A stretch of 64,000 nt of DNA, taken from the NCBI RefSeq assembly GCF_018889995.1, contig NZ_CP076547.1, positions 868,001 through 932,000 of the forward strand. Direction: 5' to 3'. Origin of the DNA: Subtercola sp. PAMC28395. GTDB lineage: Bacteria > Actinomycetota > Actinomycetes > Actinomycetales > Microbacteriaceae. The notes under the pieces were generated by a model. The model saw only the letters and a program-made list of their open reading frames with translations, was not told where the DNA came from and searched no databases. Shown in pieces: positions 25,156-33,706 of this stretch. A program made the position numbers and the translations under genes. Position 1 is the first letter of the stretch. Each line of letters starts with the position of its first letter.

Positions 25156-26373
25156 CTACGCGGCGACCAGCGCTGTCGGCGCTGCGACCGTGAGTCGGCC
25201 AGTCGGGCTCGGGATGCCCGTGGCCGGGTCGAGCTCGAACAAGGCGACATCATTCGATTCGGTGTGGGCAACGAGCAACCGTGTACCGAGAACGACGTGG
25301 TGGCGGGGCTTGACTCCGCAGGTCGAGACGTCGGCAACCGGATGAACGGCCCCCCGGTCATCCACCGACATCGTGCTCAGCCGATTCGATCCACGTACGG
25401 TGACGTAGGCGAACCGCGCGTCGCCCGACAAAGAGATCTCAGCGGCAGCATCGAACGGCTCGATCGGCGCCGAGACCGCCGACGACGTACTGGTGATCTG
25501 CAGGAGCGGGAGCCCTGACGGGCCGTAGGCACGCACATTCTCGGCGGGCGCGATGGTGACCACCTCCACGGAGTACTCAGTGAGAACGAGCAGCGCTCCG
25601 CTCGGGTGAAGCGCAACGTGGCGTGGCCCGCTCCAGAACGGGAGCACGATCTCGTGATCCAGCACAAGACGGGAGCCCGCGGCCGCCCCGGGTGACGCCT
25701 CGGGATTCTCGGCGGTGGGGCGGTACTGCCAGACACGCACCAGGTCGAAACCCAGGTCGGTGCTGACGATGCGGCCGTCGGGGATCACGATGCTGGAGTG
25801 GGCACGGCTGGTCCGTGGTGCGAAACCGGCCTCAGCAGCCTTCGCCGTGGTGACCGCGAGCGCTGCCTGCTCGGCGTAAGGGTCGCTGGCAGTCGCATCC
25901 TCGAATCGCGAGACGATGGCACCAGAATCGTCGAGGTCGTAGAGCACCAGCTTGCCGTCGTTCCAGCACGAGACGATGATGAAACGACCCGCCGGATCGA
26001 CGGCGACATGGCAGGCTGCAGCTCCGGAGGGCCAGGTCTCGCCGAAGGGCTCGAGTGCGTATTCCGCGACGCGCATATAAGCCCCGACCGTCTGCGCCCT
26101 CTCACCTACCGCATACACAACGGGCAGCGTTGGGTGTGTCGCGAGAAACGACGGGGAGGGGATGGCTATCGCGGTTCCCAGCCACTGCAGACCCGGGTCG
26201 CCCTCAGATGATGTTGTCGGCGCTGAGGGTGCGCGATCAGCCTCGGCCGCAGCCAGGACACCGCGAACCCTGAGGGCGCCGATCCCCTCGCCGTCGTGCC
26301 CGGAGTCTGCTGTATAGGATCCGACCCAGACCAGCTCGCCGAGTTCGTGTTCGTATTCTGGGCGAGTACTCAT
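25156..26373 (-). CDS. Lactonase family protein (beta-propeller, 6-phosphogluconolactonase-like)
   Basis: 405 residues. Repeating blade strands are seen in ELVWVGSYTADSG, FLATHPTLPVVYAVGE, CHVAVDPAGRFIIVSCWNDG, ARYVALHPSG-like GPRHVALHPSGALLVL, and AEISLSGDARFAYVTVRGSN, with the C-terminal GVKPRHHVVLGTRLLVAHTE. This is the seven-bladed YbhE/Pgl lactonase family. It might hydrolyse 6-phosphogluconolactone, but many members have other or unknown substrates. It overlaps the upstream aminopeptidase stop by 4 bp, so the two are co-translated. Confidence 0.85.
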   Translation of the reverse strand: MSTRPEYEHELGELVWVGSYTADSGHDGEGIGALRVRGVLAAAEADRAPSAPTTSSEGDPGLQWLGTAIAIPSPSFLATHPTLPVVYAVGERAQTVGAYMRVAEYALEPFGETWPSGAAACHVAVDPAGRFIIVSCWNDGKLVLYDLDDSGAIVSRFEDATASDPYAEQAALAVTTAKAAEAGFAPRTSRAHSSIVIPDGRIVSTDLGFDLVRVWQYRPTAENPEASPGAAAGSRLVLDHEIVLPFWSGPRHVALHPSGALLVLTEYSVEVVTIAPAENVRAYGPSGLPLLQITSTSSAVSAPIEPFDAAAEISLSGDARFAYVTVRGSNRLSTMSVDDRGAVHPVADVSTCGVKPRHHVVLGTRLLVAHTESNDVALFELDPATGIPSPTGRLTVAAPTALVAA

Positions 26374-27785
26374 CGCGCATTCCTCTCGTCGGGCAAAGCA
26401 CCCGCTCCATCGGATAGTGCGCTACGCACCCTCGGCGCAAAGAACGCCGTCAACGCCGCCGAGAGCGCCGGCGGGTCGGCCGCGTGGGCCAGCTCCCGCG
26501 CGGAGTGCATCGACAAGAGGGGAACCCCGACGTCGACCGTACTGATTCCGAGCCGGGTCGCCGTCAAGGGCCCGATCGTCGAGCCACACGGCACGGTGTT
26601 GTTCGAGACGAACTCCTGGTAGCTGACGCCGGCATCGGCGCAGGCTGTTGCCCAGAGGGCGGCCCCCCGGGCATCCGTCGCGTAGCGCTGGTTGGCGTTG
26701 ATCTTCAGCAACGGCCCGCCACCGGCGATCGGGCGGTTCACCGGGTCATGCTTCTCGGGGTAGTTCGGATGCACGGCATGCCCCGCATCGGCAGAGATGC
26801 ACCACGACCCTGCGTAGGCCCGGAGCCTCTGCTCGGTCGTCGCTCCCAGGCCACCCGAGATGCGCGTGAGAACGTCATCGAGAAGGGGGCCGCTAGCCCC
26901 CGAGCGGGATTCAGAGCCGAGTTCTTCGTGGTCGAAGGCCGCGAGCACGCTCACGTGCCCATCGATTCGCCCGGGGCAGTCTGGCTCCGACAGTGACAGT
27001 AGCGCAACCAGGCCGGCGAAGACCGAGCTGAGGTTGTCCATGCGACCAGCGGCGAAGAGCTGGCGGTCGAGGCCGAACCTCTGTGGCGGGGCAGTGTCGG
27101 CGGTGACGATGTCATAACCCAACACGTCAGAACCATGGAGCCCGGAGTCCTGGAACGCAGTGCCATCGAGCTCGGCGCGGGGCACAAGGCCGACGAGGTG
27201 CTCGAGCAGGTCGGCCTGCGACACGTCGCCCACCCCGAAGACCGGGCTGGTGTGTCGCTGGCGGTCGAGCGTGAGCCCGGCATTGGCGTCGCGATCGAGG
27301 TGGATGGCCAGCTGCGGTATGCGAAGGAACGGCCCGGTTCGAACAAGGTGGGTTGCGCCGTCGGCAGTCACCAACCGGCCAGCAAGCTCGAGCTCCCGGT
27401 CGAGCCAGGAGTTGAGCAGCGGGCCGCCGTAGACCTCGACGCCGGCCTGCAGCCAGCCGTTCGAGGACGTGGTCGGCTTGGGTTTCAGTTTGAAGCCGGG
27501 CGAATCGGTGTGGGTACCGATGATGCGGAATGGTGTCGCAGGCCCTGCGGTGGGCGGAACGCTCCACGCGACGATCGAGCCGTCGCGCACCACATAGTGA
27601 CGTGCGGGTGATCCGTCGCCGATTCCCGCACCGGCTTCGGAGCTCGGCCACTCAGCTCGCTCGTCGAGTTCGGTGAAGCCCGCGGCGGTCAGTTGCCGGG
27701 CAGTCTCTGCGACAGCGTGGTACGACGAGGGAGACGCGGTGATGAACTGGGCGAAGTCGTCGATGTAGTCGGGTTCAGCATCCAT
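26370..27785 (-). CDS. M18 family aminopeptidase (aspartyl aminopeptidase type)
   Basis: 471 residues. Metal ligands and motifs of M18: GTHTDSPGFKLKPKP (first His), AGRMDNLSSVFAGL (bridging Asp), AAFDHEELGSESRSGA (Glu pair), ISADAGHAVHPNYPEKHDPV and the C-terminal VGVPLLSMHSARELA (His). A dinuclear zinc exopeptidase removing N-terminal, preferentially acidic, residues; usually a large homo-oligomer in the cytoplasm. The stop overlaps the lactonase start (ATGA). Confidence 0.92.
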   Translation of the reverse strand: MDAEPDYIDDFAQFITASPSSYHAVAETARQLTAAGFTELDERAEWPSSEAGAGIGDGSPARHYVVRDGSIVAWSVPPTAGPATPFRIIGTHTDSPGFKLKPKPTTSSNGWLQAGVEVYGGPLLNSWLDRELELAGRLVTADGATHLVRTGPFLRIPQLAIHLDRDANAGLTLDRQRHTSPVFGVGDVSQADLLEHLVGLVPRAELDGTAFQDSGLHGSDVLGYDIVTADTAPPQRFGLDRQLFAAGRMDNLSSVFAGLVALLSLSEPDCPGRIDGHVSVLAAFDHEELGSESRSGASGPLLDDVLTRISGGLGATTEQRLRAYAGSWCISADAGHAVHPNYPEKHDPVNRPIAGGGPLLKINANQRYATDARGAALWATACADAGVSYQEFVSNNTVPCGSTIGPLTATRLGISTVDVGVPLLSMHSARELAHAADPPALSAALTAFFAPRVRSALSDGAGALPDERNAR

Positions 27786-27809
27786 AGCCTTCAGTCAACC
27801 ACTCGGAGG

Positions 27810-28997
27810 CTACTGCCGGAGATACCCGAGACCGAACGAGCGGGTGTCGCCGTGGTTCACTGCGTTCGACAACCAGGTTTCGAGGGTCACCCCGTCTTGC
27901 TCCGACGACGTGTACCGGTCTTTGCTGGCAAGAATGTGGGGTGTCTCACCGCGGCTGTCTGCATCGACGTTCGTGAGGAACAGGCTCACGCCGGGCGGGG
28001 ATTCGATGAGAGTCCTGAGCGTCGACTTCAGACCGTAGTTCCAGTCGGAGCCGGCCTGCGGCGAATAGTACCCTCCGTCGAGACTGGCCGAGAAGGCGGC
28101 GAGCGTCTTGTCGAGCAGCGTCTGCGAAACGAGGGTCGTGAGACGCGATCCATACCGGGCCGAGTTGAAGGTGATGGCGTCTTTCAAGGGGTTCCGCGTA
28201 ATCGCAAAGCCGTAACGCGATTCGAAATCGGCACCCCAGACCGGGTCGACAACGCTCGGGAAGGCGCTGGCGGCGAAATAAGCGCTGTCGGAGTACTGGA
28301 AGAGCGCCGCGGACGGGTAGTGATCGGCGACGTCTCCCAGCCAGATGGCTGCGCTGAGCCCGCCGGTACCGGAGCCGGCGACGAGCACGGTGCCGGGCTG
28401 CGCGGCCTGGCCGTACACCCAGGCGAGTGCCGCCTTGGTGTTGTTGTGGCCGTTGAAGAAGGCCGTGGACTTCTCACCGCTCTCCGAGGTGAAGGTGCGG
28501 GCCGCATCACCGATGCCGAGGTCGCCCGTCGTGGTCGGGATGTACACCGTCGTGTAGTCGGAGAAGGGGTTGCCTGCAGTCGTTCTCAGAATGCCGCCGA
28601 AACTGTTCACCTCATAGAACGGCAGGTTCGGCGAGTAGAAGTTGCCGCCACCGATGACGCTCGAGGCCAGCGTGACCGGCTGGATCGCCGTGTCTCCGTT
28701 CCAGTTGAGGCCGCCGTCGCCGAAGAACAGCATCACCTTGTCACTGCTGCCGGGCTTGACGAAGATGGTGAAGGGTGTGCCATCACCGTTCGCGGCGGGG
28801 GCAGGCAAGACGACGCTGCTCCAGGTGCCCGGTTTCGCGGCCGACAGGGTCGCCACCTGCGGTGCCTGCTTCACGATGAGCGCCGCCGCACCGAGCAGAC
28901 CACCCGCAACCAGCGCCAGGGCCGCTATGACTGCCACCACCACGGTCGGCCAGCGGCGTCGCCGGGCAGCCGTTACGTCGGGAGTCGCGGGTGTCAC
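27810..28997 (-). CDS. Pectinacetylesterase/Notum-family protein with altered nucleophile motif
   Basis: 395 residues from GTG 28997. A basic N-terminus (ARRRRWPT) and one membrane segment (VVVAVIAALALVAGGLLGAA) would anchor or secrete it. The PAE-family scaffold is recognisable: VMLFFGDGGLNW (oxyanion glycine region), NPFSDYTTVYIPTTTGDLGIGD, NTKAALAWVYGQ and the elbow VLVAGSGTGGLSAAIWLGD. In typical members the elbow is GxSAGG with a nucleophilic serine; here it reads GSGTGG, so serine is replaced by glycine or shifted by one. It may be inactive or have changed chemistry. It starts 29 bp after the PhzF stop. Confidence 0.72.
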   Translation of the reverse strand: MTPATPDVTAARRRRWPTVVVAVIAALALVAGGLLGAAALIVKQAPQVATLSAAKPGTWSSVVLPAPAANGDGTPFTIFVKPGSSDKVMLFFGDGGLNWNGDTAIQPVTLASSVIGGGNFYSPNLPFYEVNSFGGILRTTAGNPFSDYTTVYIPTTTGDLGIGDAARTFTSESGEKSTAFFNGHNNTKAALAWVYGQAAQPGTVLVAGSGTGGLSAAIWLGDVADHYPSAALFQYSDSAYFAASAFPSVVDPVWGADFESRYGFAITRNPLKDAITFNSARYGSRLTTLVSQTLLDKTLAAFSASLDGGYYSPQAGSDWNYGLKSTLRTLIESPPGVSLFLTNVDADSRGETPHILASKDRYTSSEQDGVTLETWLSNAVNHGDTRSFGLGYLRQ

Positions 28998-29026
28998 CGG
29001 TTCATCATTGCATGCCCGGCCTTGAG

Positions 29027-29884
29027 CTAGAGCAGCACCGACCCTGTCACGCACGTCACCGTCTGGCCGCCGACCCACACCTGGCCGCCCTGGAGGTCGA
29101 GGTCGACCAGGCCGTCGCGTCCGAGACGGGTGCCCTGCCGTGCGAGGTAGTGGGTCGGGGCGTGGCCGGCCCCGATCATCCACTGTGCGAGGCTCGCGTT
29201 GAGGCTGCCGGTGACCGGGTCTTCGCGAACCCCCACGCCCCCCGCGAAGCCACGCACTTCGAACTCCGGATGCCCGGCGGCAGTCGCCCGCGGCCCCACG
29301 ATGCCGATCGAACGTTCGCCCAGCGCGTCGAAGTCGGGCTCTGCGGCAAGCACGGCATCGGCCGTGGCAAGCAGCACGCCAGCCCAGCCCGGGCCGTTGT
29401 CGACCCAGTTCGAGTCGACCACGTCGGCGGGCGAGATTCCGAGGGCGGCCACGATGTCGGTGAGCTCGTCGCTGTCGATCGGGCCGCTCCGCAGCAGTGG
29501 GGGCGCCGCAAAGGCGAGTCGAGCCGATGCCGCGTCGACGCGAATCTGAACCAGGCCGACGCCACACTCCTGAACGACGATGCCGCTCTCACGCGGCACT
29601 CCACCCGCCTCGAGCCAGGCGTGCGCAGAACCAAGGGTCGGGTGCCCGGCGAACGGCAGCTCGCTGCTGGGGGTGAAGATGCGCACCCGGTAGTCGGCGC
29701 CCGCCTCTGCCCCGGCGAGAGTCGGAGGAAGCAGGAACGTCGTCTCAGAGAGGTTGGTCCAGTTCGCAAATCGAGCCATGGATGCATCGTCGATGCCTTC
29801 GGCGTCGAGTACGACCGCCAGGGGGTTCCCTCGATAGGCGACCGCGGTGAAGACGTCGACCTGCGTGAATGCTCTGGTTCTCAT
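29027..29884 (-). CDS. PhzF family phenazine-biosynthesis-like isomerase
   Basis: 285 residues from ATG 29884 (MRTRAFTQVDVFTAVAYRGN); an upstream extension to 29938 contains a repeated REP-MR unit and overlaps the next gene, so I left it out. Family signatures: RGNPLAVVL, the catalytic glutamate in NLSETTFLLPP, ELPFAGHPTLGSAHAW and GGVGVREDPVTGSLNASLAQ. Diaminopimelate-epimerase-like fold with two halves. Most stand-alone PhzF proteins have unknown substrates; no phenazine genes are present here. Confidence 0.88.
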   Translation of the reverse strand: MRTRAFTQVDVFTAVAYRGNPLAVVLDAEGIDDASMARFANWTNLSETTFLLPPTLAGAEAGADYRVRIFTPSSELPFAGHPTLGSAHAWLEAGGVPRESGIVVQECGVGLVQIRVDAASARLAFAAPPLLRSGPIDSDELTDIVAALGISPADVVDSNWVDNGPGWAGVLLATADAVLAAEPDFDALGERSIGIVGPRATAAGHPEFEVRGFAGGVGVREDPVTGSLNASLAQWMIGAGHAPTHYLARQGTRLGRDGLVDLDLQGGQVWVGGQTVTCVTGSVLL

Positions 29885-29916
29885 GGCTGGCTCTCTTCTC
29901 ATGGTTGGTTCTCTGC

Positions 29917-30120
29917 TCAAGACTGGTTCGGTTCCCATGCCTGGCTTTCCCGCTGCGGGGCGGTCTGCTCGGCCTCTGTGAATCCTGAACGGTGAAAGTC
30001 TTCGCGGTAGAAGCCAGTGTCGCGCGTGCGGATGGGAGCGTACCCGTCACGGCGAATGGCATGCACACTGGCGACGATCGCAACCAGACCAATTACGGCC
30101 AAAAGCCCGAGAAATATCAT
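29917..30120 (-). CDS. Small single-pass membrane protein, unknown
   Basis: 67 residues from ATG 30120 (GGAG upstream; two GTG codons directly before it are alternatives). A membrane helix MIFLGLLAVIGLVAIVASVH is followed by RRDGYAPIRTRDTGFYRED and a polar tail. It resembles short hypothetical membrane proteins of Microbacteriaceae. It is divergent from the MocR gene, whose family often controls the neighbouring gene. Confidence 0.65.
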   Translation of the reverse strand: MIFLGLLAVIGLVAIVASVHAIRRDGYAPIRTRDTGFYREDFHRSGFTEAEQTAPQRESQAWEPNQS

Positions 30121-30247
30121 CACCACTCACTCCATTTGATCGTTGACCGGTCCAGTTGAGCCTAGATTGGCCCGCCTCTTGTGAACAATGCCATCCAATT
30201 GCAGATTCATACTTTCGTCAACAGTCCACTTTTGGTATGCTGGCTTG

Positions 30248-31894
30248 GTGACCTCCCTCCGCCTCTCTGCCCGTGCCCTTGAAAACCTGCTCGGTGAGTG
30301 GAGGACCGGCTCGGCCACGACGTACGTTGCGCTCGCTGACCGCATTCGCCTGCTCTCGCTCGACGGGCGGATTCCGGGGGGCAGCAGGCTGCCGGCAGAG
30401 CGCGAGCTGGCTGCGAGACTCTCGCTCAGTCGCAGCACGATCGGTGCCGCCTACGCACACCTTCGCGAATCGGGGTACGTCGAGAGCATCCGCGGCTCTG
30501 GCAGCGTCACGCGCTACCAGCCCCCGGCGACGACACACGCGGGGTTCCACATCGGCTTGGGCGACGATGTCGACGGCGACTTCAGCGGGGGCTTCAGCGG
30601 GGACTTCACCACCGAATTCGGCAGCGGCTTCGCTGACGAGGCCAGTGACGAGTTCGACGTGATCGCCGAGCACTTCGTCTCCGGCGAAGCTGGCTCACAA
30701 CGGGCGACTGCGATCGACAGCAGTCAGCGTGACCAGCGCACCCGCCAGACCCCTCCACTGCCTGCCTTCGATTCGATGCTCAACTTCACCCAGGCGGCCC
30801 TGCCCGCCGCAAGCGAAGTCAACGAGGCCCTGCAACTCGCCGCGGCTGAGATCGGCCCATTCCTGAAGACGACCGGCTTCGAACCGTTCGGCCTGCCGGC
30901 GCTGCGCCAGGCGATTGCAGACCGATACCGCGAGCGCGGGCTGCCCACGCACCCCGACGAGATTCTCGTGACCAGTGGCGCGCTCAGCGGCCTCAGCCTC
31001 ATCGCCAGAACCCTCATCAGCCGCGGCGACCGCGCCATCATCGAGTCCCCGACCTACCCCCACGCGGCCGACGCGCTGGCAGCAGCCGGCGCCCGACTCG
31101 TTCCCGTGGCGGTCACCGTGGGGGAGGGGTGGGACGAAGATGCCTTCACGCAAGCCCTCGTTCGCACGGCCCCGACGGTGGCGTACATCATGCCCGACTT
31201 CCACAACCCCACTGGCGAGACGATGAGCAACGACTTTCGTCGCCGCCTGGTCGATGCGGCCCAACGCGCCGGAACCGTGCTCATCGCCGATGAGACCACA
31301 GCCGAACTCAACATCGACCGTGCCGACAATGACTCCTTCGCCCCCCTCGCCAGCTTCGGTGACGCCATCATGCTCGGCTCGGCGGCGAAGACGCTCTGGG
31401 GCGGCCTCCGCATCGGCTGGATCCGCGCGCCCCGCACGATGATCCGTCGCCTGCTCGGCACCCGCGCGTTCACCGACATCGGCACCCCGCTGCTCGAACA
31501 GCTCGCCGCAACGCACCTCATCAGGCAGACGGCTGCGATTCTGCCCGAGCGCCAGAAGGTGCTGCGTGCTGGACGCGACCTGGTGCGTGAAACCCTTGCC
31601 GTCACCCTTCCCGACTGGCAGCTGCCGGCGATCTCGGGTGGCCTCTGCCTCTGGGCGAAGATGCCGCGTGCCGCCAGTTCACAACTGGTGCTGAACCTCC
31701 GGGCCCGGGCCATCCTCATGAACGCCGGCCCGCGCTTCGGCATCGACGGCGCATTCGAGCGATTCCTGCGCATTCCGACGAGCTACTCGCCCGCCGACAC
31801 GTACCGTGCACTGGATGCCCTGCAGCACACCTGGCATGACCTCAACGGTCGCCCGCTCACCCCCGAGCTGCCCTCCTTCGCCGAGATGGTCTGA
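30248..31894 (+). CDS. MocR-type regulator (GntR winged helix fused to class I aminotransferase)
   Basis: About 548 residues from GTG 30248. The winged helix (about 10-80) includes GGSRLPAERELAARLSLSRS and the aminotransferase-fold domain (from about 170) has VTSGALSGLSLIARTLISRG, PDFHNPTGETMSND and the PLP lysine in MLGSAAKTLWGGLRIGW. Between them is an unusually long acidic, Phe/Gly-rich linker (FSGGFSGDFTTEFGSGFADE). MocR proteins sense vitamin B6 or PLP adducts. A TATGCT -10-like box at 30236 lies 7 bases before the GTG, so the transcript may be leaderless. Confidence 0.87.
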   Translation: MTSLRLSARALENLLGEWRTGSATTYVALADRIRLLSLDGRIPGGSRLPAERELAARLSLSRSTIGAAYAHLRESGYVESIRGSGSVTRYQPPATTHAGFHIGLGDDVDGDFSGGFSGDFTTEFGSGFADEASDEFDVIAEHFVSGEAGSQRATAIDSSQRDQRTRQTPPLPAFDSMLNFTQAALPAASEVNEALQLAAAEIGPFLKTTGFEPFGLPALRQAIADRYRERGLPTHPDEILVTSGALSGLSLIARTLISRGDRAIIESPTYPHAADALAAAGARLVPVAVTVGEGWDEDAFTQALVRTAPTVAYIMPDFHNPTGETMSNDFRRRLVDAAQRAGTVLIADETTAELNIDRADNDSFAPLASFGDAIMLGSAAKTLWGGLRIGWIRAPRTMIRRLLGTRAFTDIGTPLLEQLAATHLIRQTAAILPERQKVLRAGRDLVRETLAVTLPDWQLPAISGGLCLWAKMPRAASSQLVLNLRARAILMNAGPRFGIDGAFERFLRIPTSYSPADTYRALDALQHTWHDLNGRPLTPELPSFAEMV

Positions 31895-32004
31895 GCGCAG
31901 CATCCTGACCCGCACTGTCAAACTGCCCAGTGCGCGCGAGCAGGCGTTTCGCGTCACCTCGATGCGATGAGAGCACCGCACGAGCCAGCCGGACACGTGC
32001 CGCG

Positions 32005-32916
32005 TCAGAGGTCGAGCAGCACCTTGCCGCGCCGGCCGCCCGCGGCGACGGCATCCTGGGCTTCAGCCGCATCGGCGAGGGCGAAGTGCCGCGCGACCGG
32101 CAGCACGAGTGCGCCCTCGACCACAAGCGCAGCGACCTCGCTGAGCACGCCGGCGTTCTGCTCCTTCGCCGAGCCAGACGAGAACGTGACGCCCAGCGCG
32201 TAGGCAGCAGGGTCGGCCAGCGTCACGACGCGCTCCGTGCCGCCCACAAGTTCGATCGAGCCGGGCAGCACTCCGGCACCCGCGGCGTCGAGCACGGCAT
32301 CGACCCCGTCGGGAGCGAGCTCACGCACGCGCTCGAACACACCTTCGCCGTAGAGCACCGGGTGCGCGCCGAGGTGCCGCACGGCATCCGTGTCGCTCGC
32401 GCTGCACGTCGCGATAACGGTGACGTCGGCGCGCACGGCCAGTTGCACGGCGAGCGACCCGACAACACCCGCCCCGCCGTGGATCAGCAGGGTCTCGTGG
32501 GGTTGCAGGCGCAGAAGGCCGAGTCCGCGGGTTGCCGCGTCAGCCGCGACCGGCAGGGATGCCGCAGCCTCCCAGTGCAAAGCGTGCGGCTTCTTCGCCA
32601 CCACCCTGGCTGCTGCGAACTCGGCGTACGAGCCGCTTGTCGCCCAACCGAACACCTCGTCGCCGACCACGAGACCGGAGACGTCAGCGCCGAGCTGTTC
32701 GACGGTGCCCGCCATCTCACTGCCGGGCACAAGCGGGAACGTCGGATGGATGACCTTCTGCATGCTGCCGGAGCGCAGCTTGAGGTCGAAGGGGTTCACG
32801 GCTGCGAATCGCACGCGTACGAGTACTTCGTCGGGGGCGATGCCCGGCACCGGGCGGTCGTCGGTCAGATTCAGAACGTCGCTGCCGCCGTAGGTCTCGA
32901 AGGTGATGGCTCTCAT
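32005..32916 (-). CDS. NADP-dependent quinone oxidoreductase (zinc-free MDR family)
   Basis: 303 residues from ATG 32916 (MRAITFETYGGSDVL). GroES-like N-terminus (VRVRFAAVNPFDLKLRSG, PGSEMAGTVEQLG) and Rossmann domain with LLIHGGAGVVGSLAVQLAV, plus VDAVLDAAGAGVLPGSIELV. No zinc-binding cysteines are seen, as in quinone reductases. It would reduce quinones or enones with NADPH in the cytoplasm. The start lies just past the convergent gap to the pentapeptide gene on the same strand. Confidence 0.88.
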   Translation of the reverse strand: MRAITFETYGGSDVLNLTDDRPVPGIAPDEVLVRVRFAAVNPFDLKLRSGSMQKVIHPTFPLVPGSEMAGTVEQLGADVSGLVVGDEVFGWATSGSYAEFAAARVVAKKPHALHWEAAASLPVAADAATRGLGLLRLQPHETLLIHGGAGVVGSLAVQLAVRADVTVIATCSASDTDAVRHLGAHPVLYGEGVFERVRELAPDGVDAVLDAAGAGVLPGSIELVGGTERVVTLADPAAYALGVTFSSGSAKEQNAGVLSEVAALVVEGALVLPVARHFALADAAEAQDAVAAGGRRGKVLLDL

Positions 32917-32949
32917 GCCAGAAACCATACTCGCCTTGCGAACGCTGCC

Positions 32950-33621
32950 TCAGTTCTCGACGCGCAGGCCCAGGTGCTCAGCCAGAAGTGGGGCGAAGAG
33001 CAAGAGCTGCCCGTCGTCGATGATGGTGCCGGCGAGCCCGGCGATGCCGTGCAGCCCAGCGAACTCGCTGCTGCGAAGGTCGACATTGGTGCAGGTGGCA
33101 CCAGTCGCATCGAGCGTGCCGATCCGGCAGTTCACGAACGCGACCCGGTTGCCGGTGAAACCGGCGAGGTCGAGGTCGGTGATCGCGCACTCCTCGACAA
33201 TCACGTTGTTGAGTTTCGACCCCCGGAGGTTCAGGTAGTCGATCTTTCCCCCGCGAAGGTGCACAGATTCGAGCTCGGCATCGAACAGCTCGGCCGATCC
33301 CCAACGGGGGCGCTCGATGCGCACATCGCGCCACGTGGTTCTGGCGGCTCTGAGGGAGTGGGCAAAAGGTGCATCGAAGACCGATTCGATGAAGCGCGAG
33401 CCCCGCAGCTCGGCGTCGGTCAGGGTCACGGAGTCGAACCGGCACTCGAGGAACGAGCATCCACTCAGATCGTCGCCGGTGAAGTCCTTCACCGAGATGA
33501 GTTCGCCCTCGCGATAATCACCAGGCGAAATCGGCCGATCGTTGCCCTCTCCGGCCGGCACGACGGGTTCGGGGAAATCGATGTGCGGTGGCTGGGCCGC
33601 GACTGCCTTCTTCTCACGCAT
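32950..33621 (-). CDS. Pentapeptide-repeat-like protein
   Basis: 223 residues from ATG 33621 (MREKKAVAAQPP). From about residue 45 onward the sequence runs in the A(D/N)LxG-type repeat rhythm: DLSGCSFLECRFDSVTLTDA, ELRGSRFIESVF, GGKIDYLNLRGSKLNNVIVE, CAITDLDLAGFTGNRVAFVN and CRIGTLDATGATCTNVDLRS. This folds into a right-handed quadrilateral helix. Some such proteins mimic DNA and protect gyrase, but many have no known role. A longer frame upstream overlaps the divergent gene and is not supported. Confidence 0.85.
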   Translation of the reverse strand: MREKKAVAAQPPHIDFPEPVVPAGEGNDRPISPGDYREGELISVKDFTGDDLSGCSFLECRFDSVTLTDAELRGSRFIESVFDAPFAHSLRAARTTWRDVRIERPRWGSAELFDAELESVHLRGGKIDYLNLRGSKLNNVIVEECAITDLDLAGFTGNRVAFVNCRIGTLDATGATCTNVDLRSSEFAGLHGIAGLAGTIIDDGQLLLFAPLLAEHLGLRVEN

Positions 33622-33706
33622 CGGAATCGATTTTACAGGGAGGGCAGCGTACATTGGCCGAGGGAGTACTCTCCTCACCGATACGCGAACGGACGAACCC
33701 ACACCC

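Noticed and set aside
29027..29938. Longer PhzF start at ATG 29938
   Set aside because: Adds a repeated REP-MR leader not seen in the family and overlaps the small membrane protein gene; MRTRAFTQVDVF at 29884 is the usual start.
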